Assembly (NCBI GenBank): GCA_031285415.1
Contig: JAITWF010000133.1
Coordinates: 1 to 12,786, forward strand
Length of the DNA: 12,786 bases
Reading direction: 5' to 3'
Origin: Deferribacteraceae bacterium
GTDB lineage: Bacteria > Chrysiogenota > Deferribacteres > Deferribacterales > JAISNW01
In this document: positions 6,014-12,786 of the stretch, in pieces
Numbering within the stretch: position 1 is the first letter of the stretch
How the letters are laid out: the number at the start of each line of letters is the position of its first letter
Notes under the pieces: generated by a model
What the model was told of the DNA's origin: nothing
Seen by the model: the letters and a program-made list of their open reading frames with translations, nothing else
Databases searched by the model: none
Made by a program: the position numbers and the translations under genes

Positions 6014-8804
6014 CTTTTATAACTGCCGCACATCTATCGCAAAGTTCCGAAGCATTAACCGTTGCAGAGTGCGACCAGCAGCGAGCGCACTTCGGCGATT
6101 CAGAGGCTGATACAAGCACAGAGATAGTGCTATCCTCATTTACCACGCCAGCCACATCGTCAAAACCTTTCACCTCTACCTCTGACACAATCAGAAGCCT
6201 TGCTAATCCTTCATCCACCTGCGGTATCGCCTCTTTGGTGCCGACAACAAGCTTAGCGTCCAACGGATGCCCTATAACCTTCTCTGTACGAGATAACTCC
6301 AACGCCTTATTGCTAGCCTTGCGAAGCTTTAATATGATATCAAACTTTCCTCTGACTGAATCATCTTTAAACCTATTCAGCACTGGAAAAAGATCTTCAA
6401 AAACGAACTCAGGTTTGCCGTTCCACGTTGGCAGATAATCCCACACCTCATCTGCGGTGAATGAGAGTACTGGTGCCATAACGATCGCCATCTCTTTAGC
6501 GAGTATAAACATCGCACTCTGCGCCGATCTACGCTCAAATGAGGCTGGCGCATATGAGTATACACGATCCTTTATCACATCCATATATAGTGCCGATAGG
6601 TCGTTTATGCAGAAGTTTATAAATGCATGGTAGAACATATGAAACTGATAGCTATTAAAACCCTCATAGATCCTCTCGAGGGTATCTTGCCAGCGAAGCA
6701 GAATATATCTATCAAGCTCCATCATCTTTTCAAACGGTACACTATCGCTATCAGGGTTGAAATCGTTGATACTACCAAGGAGATATCTAGAGGTATTCCT
6801 TATTTTACGATATGTTTCCACCTGACGCTTCATGATATCATCAGATACACGCACATCTTCGGTGTAATCCTCGCAGGAGACCCACAGCCTGACTATCTCT
6901 GCGCCGTAGCTCTTTATCATATCCTCAGGAGAGATAGTGTTACCAAGCGATTTCGACATCTTGCGCATATTGCCATCCACTACGAAGCCGTGCGTAAGCA
7001 CCTCTTTGAATGGCGCAACGCCTCTAGTGGCAACAGATTCCAGCAGTGAGCTATGAAACCAGCCTCTATGTTGGTCTGTACCCTCGAGGTACATATCGGC
7101 TCTGCCGCCGATCTCGGGGCGGGCTTCGCAGACGGCGGCGTGGCTAGTGCCAGAGTCGAACCAAACGTCTAAGATATCGGTCTCTTTCTTAATATCATTA
7201 CTTCCGCAGTGTGGGCATTTGGCGTCTTTGCCAAGGTAATACTCTATATCGTGCTCGAACCAAGCGTCGGCACCCATCTCTTTGAATGAGTCTAACACCT
7301 TCGCCTCGATCGTATCGTCCATAATAATCCCTTCGCACTGTCTACAGGTGAACACCGCTATCGGCACCCCCCAGCTTCGTTGACGAGAGATACACCAATC
7401 GGGGCGGTTTTCGATCATCGAGTGGATGCGATTCTCCCCCCACGATGGGATCCATTTAACATCATTTTCAATAGCATATAACGCCTTCTTGCGCAGGTCG
7501 TTCGTCTCCATCGAGATAAACCACTGCGGCGTAGCACGGTAGATAACAGGATTTTTGCACCGCCAGCAGTGTGGATACGAGTGATTAAATTTAGATGAGG
7601 CTATAAGTGCGCCATTTTCATCTATATACTTTACGATCTCCGGATTAGCCGCCTTGATATTCTTGCCGCCGAAGATCGGGAGATCCTGCCTAAATACGCC
7701 AAAATCATCTACAGGGTTAAATACCTCTAGTCCGTAGCGATTTCCAGCGATATAGTCCTCCATACCGTGCGCAGGGGCGGTGTGGACAAGCCCTGTACCG
7801 TCGGTCATAAGCACGTGATCGCCTAATATTATAAGCGACTCTCTATCGTAGAATGGGTGTTTTGCGGTAAGTTTATCGAGATCTTTCCCTGCAACGGTTG
7901 CAACCTCGTGCCAGCTTGATATGCCGAGCTTCTCACGCAGAGATTTAACGCCGTCGACCTCCTCTGTGAGCGGTTTCCCCACAAGGAGCTGATCGCCAGC
8001 CTTTAGATTATGGCTATCCTCATCCACCCTCATAACAACGTACTCCGCCTCTGGGTGTGCGCTGATCCCCATATTGGCAGGGAGTGTCCACGGCGTAGTC
8101 GTCCAGATAACAACATCTGTAGGGGCTTGCAAGCCTATTATATCTAAAGCGGTTGGAGTTAATGGAAATTTAACGAATATCGAGTACGATTGATGATCAG
8201 CGTACTCCACCTCTGCCTCTGCCAGAGCTGTAACGCAATCTGGACACCAGTATACAGGTTTTTTACCCTTATATACGCTACCAGCTTTCAGTACACGATA
8301 GAACTCTTTTAGTGTAATCGCCTCATATGCATAATCCATCGTGATATATGGGTTATCCCAATCGCCTATCACGCCTAATCTTTTGAAGCTAGTGCGCTGC
8401 ACATCGAGCCACTTCATAGCGTATTTGCGGCAAAGTTTGCGAACGTCATTTTTGCTCATTGAGGCTTTCTTTGCACCAAGTTCTTTATCGACCTTATGTT
8501 CGATCGGAAGCCCATGGCAATCCCAGCCTGGGATATATGGGCTAAAGAAGCCCTGACCAGATTTAACTTTTATGATAAAATCTTTTAGAATCTTATTGAG
8601 TGCAGTACCCATATGGATATTGCCGTTGGCATATGGAGGGCCATCGTGCAATACGTACTTTTCAGCACCCTCACGACGATCGAGGATCTTCTTATATAAT
8701 CCGCTTGCGTTCCACCTCTCCACACGTTTAGGCTCTTGCTCGGCAAGCCCTGCCTTCATGGGGAAGTCGGTTTTTGGTAAATTGAGCGTACTCTTGTAGT
8801 CCAT
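6006..8804 (-). CDS. ileS: Isoleucyl-tRNA synthetase
   Basis: IleS charges tRNA-Ile with isoleucine and edits mischarged valine. The 932-residue chain is of the bacterial type. It has the HIGH-class motif as HMGT at 64-67 (PPYANGNIHMGT) and KMSKS at 615-619. The CP1 editing domain contains WTTTPWTLPAN (234-244) and TGLVHTAPAHGMEDY (337-351). The C-terminal zinc finger carries C906, C909, C922 and C925, typical of mupirocin-sensitive bacterial enzymes. Two internal CxxC pairs (187/190 and 530/533) are also present. The ATG at 8804 has AAGGAG eight bases upstream (8818-8813). It leads the ileS-lspA-purH operon and overlaps lspA by eight bases. Confidence 0.98.
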   Translation of the reverse strand: MDYKSTLNLPKTDFPMKAGLAEQEPKRVERWNASGLYKKILDRREGAEKYVLHDGPPYANGNIHMGTALNKILKDFIIKVKSGQGFFSPYIPGWDCHGLPIEHKVDKELGAKKASMSKNDVRKLCRKYAMKWLDVQRTSFKRLGVIGDWDNPYITMDYAYEAITLKEFYRVLKAGSVYKGKKPVYWCPDCVTALAEAEVEYADHQSYSIFVKFPLTPTALDIIGLQAPTDVVIWTTTPWTLPANMGISAHPEAEYVVMRVDEDSHNLKAGDQLLVGKPLTEEVDGVKSLREKLGISSWHEVATVAGKDLDKLTAKHPFYDRESLIILGDHVLMTDGTGLVHTAPAHGMEDYIAGNRYGLEVFNPVDDFGVFRQDLPIFGGKNIKAANPEIVKYIDENGALIASSKFNHSYPHCWRCKNPVIYRATPQWFISMETNDLRKKALYAIENDVKWIPSWGENRIHSMIENRPDWCISRQRSWGVPIAVFTCRQCEGIIMDDTIEAKVLDSFKEMGADAWFEHDIEYYLGKDAKCPHCGSNDIKKETDILDVWFDSGTSHAAVCEARPEIGGRADMYLEGTDQHRGWFHSSLLESVATRGVAPFKEVLTHGFVVDGNMRKMSKSLGNTISPEDMIKSYGAEIVRLWVSCEDYTEDVRVSDDIMKRQVETYRKIRNTSRYLLGSINDFNPDSDSVPFEKMMELDRYILLRWQDTLERIYEGFNSYQFHMFYHAFINFCINDLSALYMDVIKDRVYSYAPASFERRSAQSAMFILAKEMAIVMAPVLSFTADEVWDYLPTWNGKPEFVFEDLFPVLNRFKDDSVRGKFDIILKLRKASNKALELSRTEKVIGHPLDAKLVVGTKEAIPQVDEGLARLLIVSEVEVKGFDDVAGVVNEDSTISVLVSASESPKCARCWSHSATVNASELCDRCAAVIKDV

Positions 8805-8843
8805 CTATAATGCTCCTTAATTCTTAGGAACATATAAAGTAGC

Positions 8844-8849
8844 ATTATA
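8844..8849 (-). promoter_or_regulatory. Candidate -10 box of the ileS operon promoter
   Basis: A perfect TATAAT lies on the minus strand about 40 bases upstream of the ileS ATG. No good -35 box stands at 16-18 bases; TTGAAT nearby is mis-spaced for it but could pair with TACTTT downstream. The stretch 8805-8880 is A+T-rich and is the only room for the operon's promoter. I looked for a T-box leader, which can precede ileS, and see no space for one. Confidence 0.4.
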
Positions 8850-8882
8850 GAATTAAATATTCAATAGGCGATTTCGTAATAT

Positions 8883-8991
8883 ATCCCCTCTCCCGCCCTT
8901 CGGGCACCCTCCCCCCAAGTGGGAGGGGAATAACCTTTGTGCTGCAACTTTCTCCCCCTCCCCCTTTGGGGGAGGGATCAAGGGAGAGGGG
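8883..8991. repeat. G/C-rich palindromic repeat block, copy 2 (two modules)
   Basis: The first module (8883-8928) is a reverse-complement relative of module A at 3872-3923. It has TATCCCCTCTCCC, a small hairpin GCCC-TTC-GGGC (8895-8905) and a stem CCCTCCC/GGGAGGG (8907-8927). The second module (8951-8991) is the reverse complement of module B. It carries a 9-bp perfect stem with TTT loop at 8956-8976, identical to that at 3881-3901, followed by GATCAAGGGAGAGGGG. It lies about 20 bases after the DUF853 gene and may end the second operon. No gene is seen in 8805-9012. Confidence 0.85.
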
Positions 8992-9012
8992 TTCCATTAT
9001 AGATAATATTCC

Positions 9013-10452
9013 CTATCTCTTTGTAAGGCTCCCTAATATTCCTCGCACGAGTTTGCCGCCGATCTCCTTTGCAAGAGGGTTGCGCATTAACTTCGATATC
9101 CCATCGATAAGCCCACTATCAGCCTCTTTGCGGCTACTCTGCTTTTTCGCAGCTGGCTTCTCTTTCTCCTTCTTCTTCTCGATCTCTTTGCGAAGTTTTT
9201 CGATCGATTCGTAGGCAGATTTGCGATCCACGCTCTTCTCGTACTTCCCATATATAGTAGATTTTTTGATAAGATCCTTTCGTTCAGCGTCAGTAACGGC
9301 ACCTAGCCTTGAGCCTGGTGCGATAACAGAGCATAGCTCCACAACGGCTGGGCTTCCCTTTTCATCTAAAAATGATACGAGTGCCTCCCCTGTGCCTAGC
9401 TCCTGAATAGCCTTTTCGGTATCAAGTTCAGGGTTCGCCCTCATGCTCTGCGCCGCCGCCTTTACACTCTTTAGATCCTTTGGTGTAAACGCACGAAGAG
9501 CGTGCTGCACTCTGTTGCCTAGCTGCCCCAGCACACTATCAGGTACGTCGGATGGGTTCTGCGTCACGAAGAATACCCCCACCCCCTTCGAGCGGATTAG
9601 GCGAACCACCATCTCGATCTTATCCATAAGCACCGCTGGAGTATCATTAAATAGAAGGTGCGCCTCGTCAAAGAAGAATACCATCTTCGGTTTATCGAGG
9701 TCGCCCACCTCTGGAAGATTTTCGTATAGCTCCGATAGTAGCCAGAGAAGGCTCATAGCGTAAAGTTTGGGCATGCTGTATAGCTTATTCGCTGCAAGGA
9801 TATTAACGATCCCCCTGCCAGCAGAATCAGTTTTGATTAGGTCGAATATATCGAGCATCGGTTCGCCGAAGAACTTATCCGCCCCCTCCTGCTCGAGAGC
9901 CAGAAGCCCCCTCTGAATCGCACCTGCGGAGGCAGAGCTGATAGAGCCGTAGCTCGTCTTAAACTCACTGGCGTTATCTGCTACAAACTGCACCATCGAG
10001 CGCAAGTCTTTCATATCGAGTAGTAGTAGTTCATTATCATCGGCAATTTTGAAGATCATCTGGAGAAGTCCAGACTGTACCTCATTAAGATCTAGTAGGC
10101 GTGAAAGTAGGAGAGGCCCCATATCGGAGATCGTTGTGCGTATCGGGTGGCCGCTATCGCCGAAGATATCCCAAAGCTGCACAGGGTTTTGGCACGGCGT
10201 CCAATCTGTAACGCCTATCTTTGCAAGTCTTTCGTTTAGTTTATCAGAGGGAACGGCTGCCATAGCGATTCCAGATAGATCACCCTTAACATCTGCCACA
10301 AAGGTGGGTACGCCGATATTGGAGAACGACTCCACTATCTTTTGTAAGGTAACAGTCTTGCCGGTGCCAGTGGCTCCGCTGATTAGTCCATGCCTATTCG
10401 ACATATTGGGAAGCAGAGGGATCTCTTTTAGATTAGATTTGGCTACTCTCAT
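9013..10452 (-). CDS. HerA-like (DUF853) P-loop ATPase
   Basis: This 479-residue protein belongs to the DUF853 branch of the HerA/FtsK-like ATPases, whose cellular role is not well defined. It starts with LKEIPLLPNMSNRHGLISGATGTGKT, with Walker A at 26-33 (GATGTGKT). ADVKGDLSG follows at 53-61 and the Walker B at 256-265 (KMVFFFDEAH). The segment VFFVTQNPSDVPDSVLGQLG (293-312) is a further conserved sensor-type region, with arginine-rich RVQHALRAF after it. Residues 410-445 are lysine- and glutamate-rich, probably a flexible or coiled segment. GAGGAG seven to eight bases upstream supports the ATG at 10452. The gene overlaps the ABC-F gene by 20 bases, so it is the last gene of that operon. 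No NurA or other nuclease partner is present. Confidence 0.9.
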   Translation of the reverse strand: MRVAKSNLKEIPLLPNMSNRHGLISGATGTGKTVTLQKIVESFSNIGVPTFVADVKGDLSGIAMAAVPSDKLNERLAKIGVTDWTPCQNPVQLWDIFGDSGHPIRTTISDMGPLLLSRLLDLNEVQSGLLQMIFKIADDNELLLLDMKDLRSMVQFVADNASEFKTSYGSISSASAGAIQRGLLALEQEGADKFFGEPMLDIFDLIKTDSAGRGIVNILAANKLYSMPKLYAMSLLWLLSELYENLPEVGDLDKPKMVFFFDEAHLLFNDTPAVLMDKIEMVVRLIRSKGVGVFFVTQNPSDVPDSVLGQLGNRVQHALRAFTPKDLKSVKAAAQSMRANPELDTEKAIQELGTGEALVSFLDEKGSPAVVELCSVIAPGSRLGAVTDAERKDLIKKSTIYGKYEKSVDRKSAYESIEKLRKEIEKKKEKEKPAAKKQSSRKEADSGLIDGISKLMRNPLAKEIGGKLVRGILGSLTKR

Positions 10453-12265
10453 TGATTATCTCCTCAAACTCTGCCGATTTTTTATCGTATAATACCGTCG
10501 TATCGTTTAACTTATTGTATAGCTCATCTAGGCGATCTTGCACCTTTGCAAGTTCAATTCCGAGGCTATTCAAGAGCTTGCCATCCGCCTCGCCTGTCGC
10601 CACCTCTATATCGGCGTGGAGTGTATTTATACTATCTTCGCACATTATTATGTCATTTTCAAGCTGTTCTATCTCGGTGGCAAGCGGCTTCAACGCTCGA
10701 TTCTTCTCCGCCAATAGATCTGCTCGAGCCTTGCGTTGCTCTTTTTTATTCGATTTAGCAGGAGTTCGCTCCCTCTTATTGTCCTCATCCTCCCAGCCGA
10801 TCTTCTCGAGAAACTCCCTATAGGTACCCTCAAAGAGGAACGGCCTCTCTCCCTGAAAGACGATCAGGCGGTTGGCAAGGTTATTCAGGAACGATTCGTT
10901 GTGAGTAACAAGGGCAACAGCCCCCTCAAACTCCGCAAGAGCCTCCATAAGTGAATCAGAGGCGTCCATATCTAAATGGTTCGTCGGTTCATCTAGTAGC
11001 AGGCAGCTAGCAGGTGTAGCAAGGATTCGACCCAACATCACTCTGCACTTCTCGCCGCCAGAGAGGATCTTTATCTTCTTTAGTGCGTCGTCGCCAGAGA
11101 ATAGCATTGAAGCACAGATAGTGCGTACGGCGGTGCGATCAAGTTTATAGTCGGCAGATCTTGCAATCTCCTCCTCCACCGTCGATTCAGAGGGGAGCGA
11201 CTGAATATTCGTCTGCTCAAAATATCCACACTCAGCCTCGTTATGCCCACGCACAAAACCCTTCGTGGGTGCAAGCTTGCCAGCGATCATCTTTAGTAGT
11301 GTAGATTTACCAGCACCGTTGCGCCCAATTATACACAGTTTATCGCCCTTATTGAGGCTAAACGTCAGATCTTCAAATAGGTTATCTTTGTAGCCAAACG
11401 TTAACCTGTCCGCCTGAATGATCGTATCGGCGGTTATATCTTTGTATCGAAAGGCAAATTCGAGATCTCGAATCTCTGCCAGTTGATCCTTCTTCTCCAT
11501 CTTCGATAGCGTCTTTATACGAGATTGCACCATCCCTGCAAGGCGAGCCTTCGCCCGAAATCGAGAGATATAAAGCTCCATCTCTCGGCGTTTTGCCTCA
11601 TCGTTCAGGCGAGTTTTCTCGTAGATCTCCTCATCTTGGGCGATCTTATCGTAATATTTCGCCGTATCACCCTCAATCTTGCGAATCTTCTGGCGATGGA
11701 TCCCCACGATATGCGTAGCGATACTATCCATAAAGGAGCGATCGTGCGTAACGAAGATTAGCTCCCCCTTCCATTGCAGGAGGAATGCACGGAGCCAGCG
11801 CACCGATATAATATCGAGGTAGTTTGTAGGTTCATCTAATAGTAGGAGGTTTGGCTCACTGATAAGTAGGCGTGCAAGGTTTAGCCGCACCTGAAAGCCG
11901 CCAGAGAGCTGCTTTGGCGCAAGGGGGAGTTGTTCTGCTGTAAACCCTAAGCCAAACAAGATCTTCTCCGCTAGGTATGGAGAGTCTTTCTTGTCATCTG
12001 CAAGGGCGGAGATCGCCTCATCTCGCACTGTAGCGCAGTTAAACTGAATCTTCTGCGTGAGGTAGCCCACCTTGTAGTTGCGTGGGGAGATTATCTCGCC
12101 CTCATCTTGGGCGTCGTTACCTGCTATTATATTAAGAAGTGTTGATTTACCATGACCGTTCCTGCCGACAAGCCCTATGCGGTCGCCAGAGCCTAATGTG
12201 AAGGTGACGCTATCAAATAGTACACGGCTACCAAAGCTTTTGGAGAGGTTGCGAAAGCTAAGCAT
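10433..12265 (-). CDS. ABC-F family ATPase (YheS/Uup-like)
   Basis: ABC-F proteins are soluble twin-ATPase proteins that bind the ribosomal E site and help translation, or protect it from antibiotics. They have no membrane domain, and none is seen here. The 610-residue chain has Walker A at 34-41 (GRNGHGKS) and 314-321 (GRNGAGKS). Signatures are LSGGF at 120-124 and LSGGE at 401-405. Walker B with DEPTN lies at 140-148 and 422-429. The inter-domain linker (about 218-260) includes YISRFRAKARLAGMVQSRIK, resembling the P-site-tRNA interaction motif of YheS-type members. Residues 500-600 form a charged predicted coiled coil. It overlaps the metal exporter gene by 8 bases and the DUF853 gene by 20 bases. 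Housekeeping versus resistance role cannot be told from sequence. Confidence 0.95.
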   Translation of the reverse strand: MLSFRNLSKSFGSRVLFDSVTFTLGSGDRIGLVGRNGHGKSTLLNIIAGNDAQDEGEIISPRNYKVGYLTQKIQFNCATVRDEAISALADDKKDSPYLAEKILFGLGFTAEQLPLAPKQLSGGFQVRLNLARLLISEPNLLLLDEPTNYLDIISVRWLRAFLLQWKGELIFVTHDRSFMDSIATHIVGIHRQKIRKIEGDTAKYYDKIAQDEEIYEKTRLNDEAKRREMELYISRFRAKARLAGMVQSRIKTLSKMEKKDQLAEIRDLEFAFRYKDITADTIIQADRLTFGYKDNLFEDLTFSLNKGDKLCIIGRNGAGKSTLLKMIAGKLAPTKGFVRGHNEAECGYFEQTNIQSLPSESTVEEEIARSADYKLDRTAVRTICASMLFSGDDALKKIKILSGGEKCRVMLGRILATPASCLLLDEPTNHLDMDASDSLMEALAEFEGAVALVTHNESFLNNLANRLIVFQGERPFLFEGTYREFLEKIGWEDEDNKRERTPAKSNKKEQRKARADLLAEKNRALKPLATEIEQLENDIIMCEDSINTLHADIEVATGEADGKLLNSLGIELAKVQDRLDELYNKLNDTTVLYDKKSAEFEEIINESSQI

Positions 12266-12786
12266 GCGGTTCTTCGTCTTTTATCGTTGATTTAGCAAGT
12301 CGTCCACGCTCCTGCAATATTAATCTTGCAGCGTCCCCTTTGCAATCTTGACAGCGGCAGTTTTCAGGATTTTTGCACGGCTCGAAGTGTATAATTATAT
12401 CGGTCGTCCGCCCCTCACAGGCGTTTCGTATCTCCTTCTCTATCATATCGCCTAGCGAGTGCGCCTCATGCAATGTTAAATCTCTGCAAAGTCGCAGATG
12501 TACATCGGCAAAGAGCTTGTTGCCATCTGTGCGAGTGCGTAGATGGTGATAATCTTGTATATACGGCGAATATCTATTCAACACCTCTTCGAGCATAGCC
12601 ATCTGTTCATCAGGGATACGAGCGTCGAGCATTATCTTGAGGGCATCTACATGAAGCATTATCGCCGTGTACATTATATATATAGCCATAGCAGCAGCTA
12701 TAAGCGGATCTATCAATGGAATATTCAGAAGCTTTACAAGCAGAAGCGCAACTAAAACACCTGCATTTGTCAAGAGGTCGACCGTA
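12258..12786 (-). CDS. Cation diffusion facilitator metal exporter (FieF-like), C-terminal part
   Basis: This inner-membrane metal/proton antiporter of the CDF family exports divalent metals such as Zn, Fe or Co. The visible part begins in transmembrane helix 5 with TVDLLTNAGVLVALLL, where the Asp matches the family's transport-site HxxxD. It continues through helix 6 (DPLIAAAMAIYIMYTAIML). The cytoplasmic dimerisation domain shows YHHLRTRTDG, FADVHLRL, LHEAHSLGDMIEKEI and DIIIHFEPC, with His positions like those that bind metal in E. coli FieF. After this the protein has a Cys-rich tail (CKNPENCRCQDC) not usual in FieF. The reading frame stays open to the window edge, so a TTG at 12773 is not the start. 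It overlaps the ABC-F gene by eight bases. Confidence 0.93.
   Translation of the reverse strand, partial: TVDLLTNAGVLVALLLVKLLNIPLIDPLIAAAMAIYIMYTAIMLHVDALKIMLDARIPDEQMAMLEEVLNRYSPYIQDYHHLRTRTDGNKLFADVHLRLCRDLTLHEAHSLGDMIEKEIRNACEGRTTDIIIHFEPCKNPENCRCQDCKGDAARLILQERGRLAKSTIKDEEPHA

Noticed and set aside
8805..9012. Possible T-box, riboswitch or RNA gene upstream of ileS
   Set aside because: The leader is too short for a T-box, and the structured part is accounted for by the dispersed palindromes.
9013..10452. HerA-like ATPase as part of an antiphage system
   Set aside because: The sequence fits the widespread DUF853 type. No SIR2, NurA, DUF4297 or other defence partner is adjacent, and the neighbours are housekeeping genes.

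Overview
The window is an ordinary, gene-dense chromosomal segment from a Gram-negative-type bacterium of moderate G+C. It carries lipoprotein signal peptidase, a flagellar rod/hook-like protein, a bacteriohemerythrin and an SdhE-type flavinylation factor. These point to a motile, respiring bacterium living at low or fluctuating oxygen. CIRCE control of groESL is too widespread to fix the lineage. I do not recognise the genome; delta-proteobacterial-like or Deferribacterota-like lineages are only guesses.

Layout, left to right. 1-561 (minus): groES and the start of groEL behind a perfect CIRCE operator that overlaps a sigma-70-type promoter. 669-1127 (plus): a divergently transcribed single-domain bacteriohemerythrin. 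1221-1795 (plus): a short flagellar rod/hook-like protein whose promoter sits so close to its ATG that the mRNA is probably leaderless. 1830-1889: two adjacent hairpins of a BIME-like repeat. 1909-3429 (minus): a DASS/SLC13 dicarboxylate-type transporter with its own promoter. 3575-8804 (minus): ileS, lspA and purH overlap and form one operon. They are followed, after a block of G/C-rich palindromic repeats, by a small SdhE-like gene that appears to start at ATT. 8805-9012: the ileS promoter region plus a second block of the same repeats. 9013-12786 (minus): a second tightly overlapping operon with a FieF-like cation diffusion facilitator (cut by the window end), an ABC-F ATPase and a HerA-like DUF853 ATPase.

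Most genes are housekeeping: protein folding, isoleucyl-tRNA charging, lipoprotein maturation, the last two purine steps, and translation rescue or antibiotic tolerance by ABC-F. I see no prophage, CRISPR array, tRNA, rRNA, insertion sequence or recognisable defence system. The points most worth a second look are the leaderless mini flagellar gene with a palindrome inside its promoter, the SdhE-like gene with a non-standard start and an altered RGxxE motif, the dispersed palindromic repeats with hairpin-preserving variation, a hemerythrin lacking one expected iron-ligand histidine, and a Cys-rich tail on the metal exporter.
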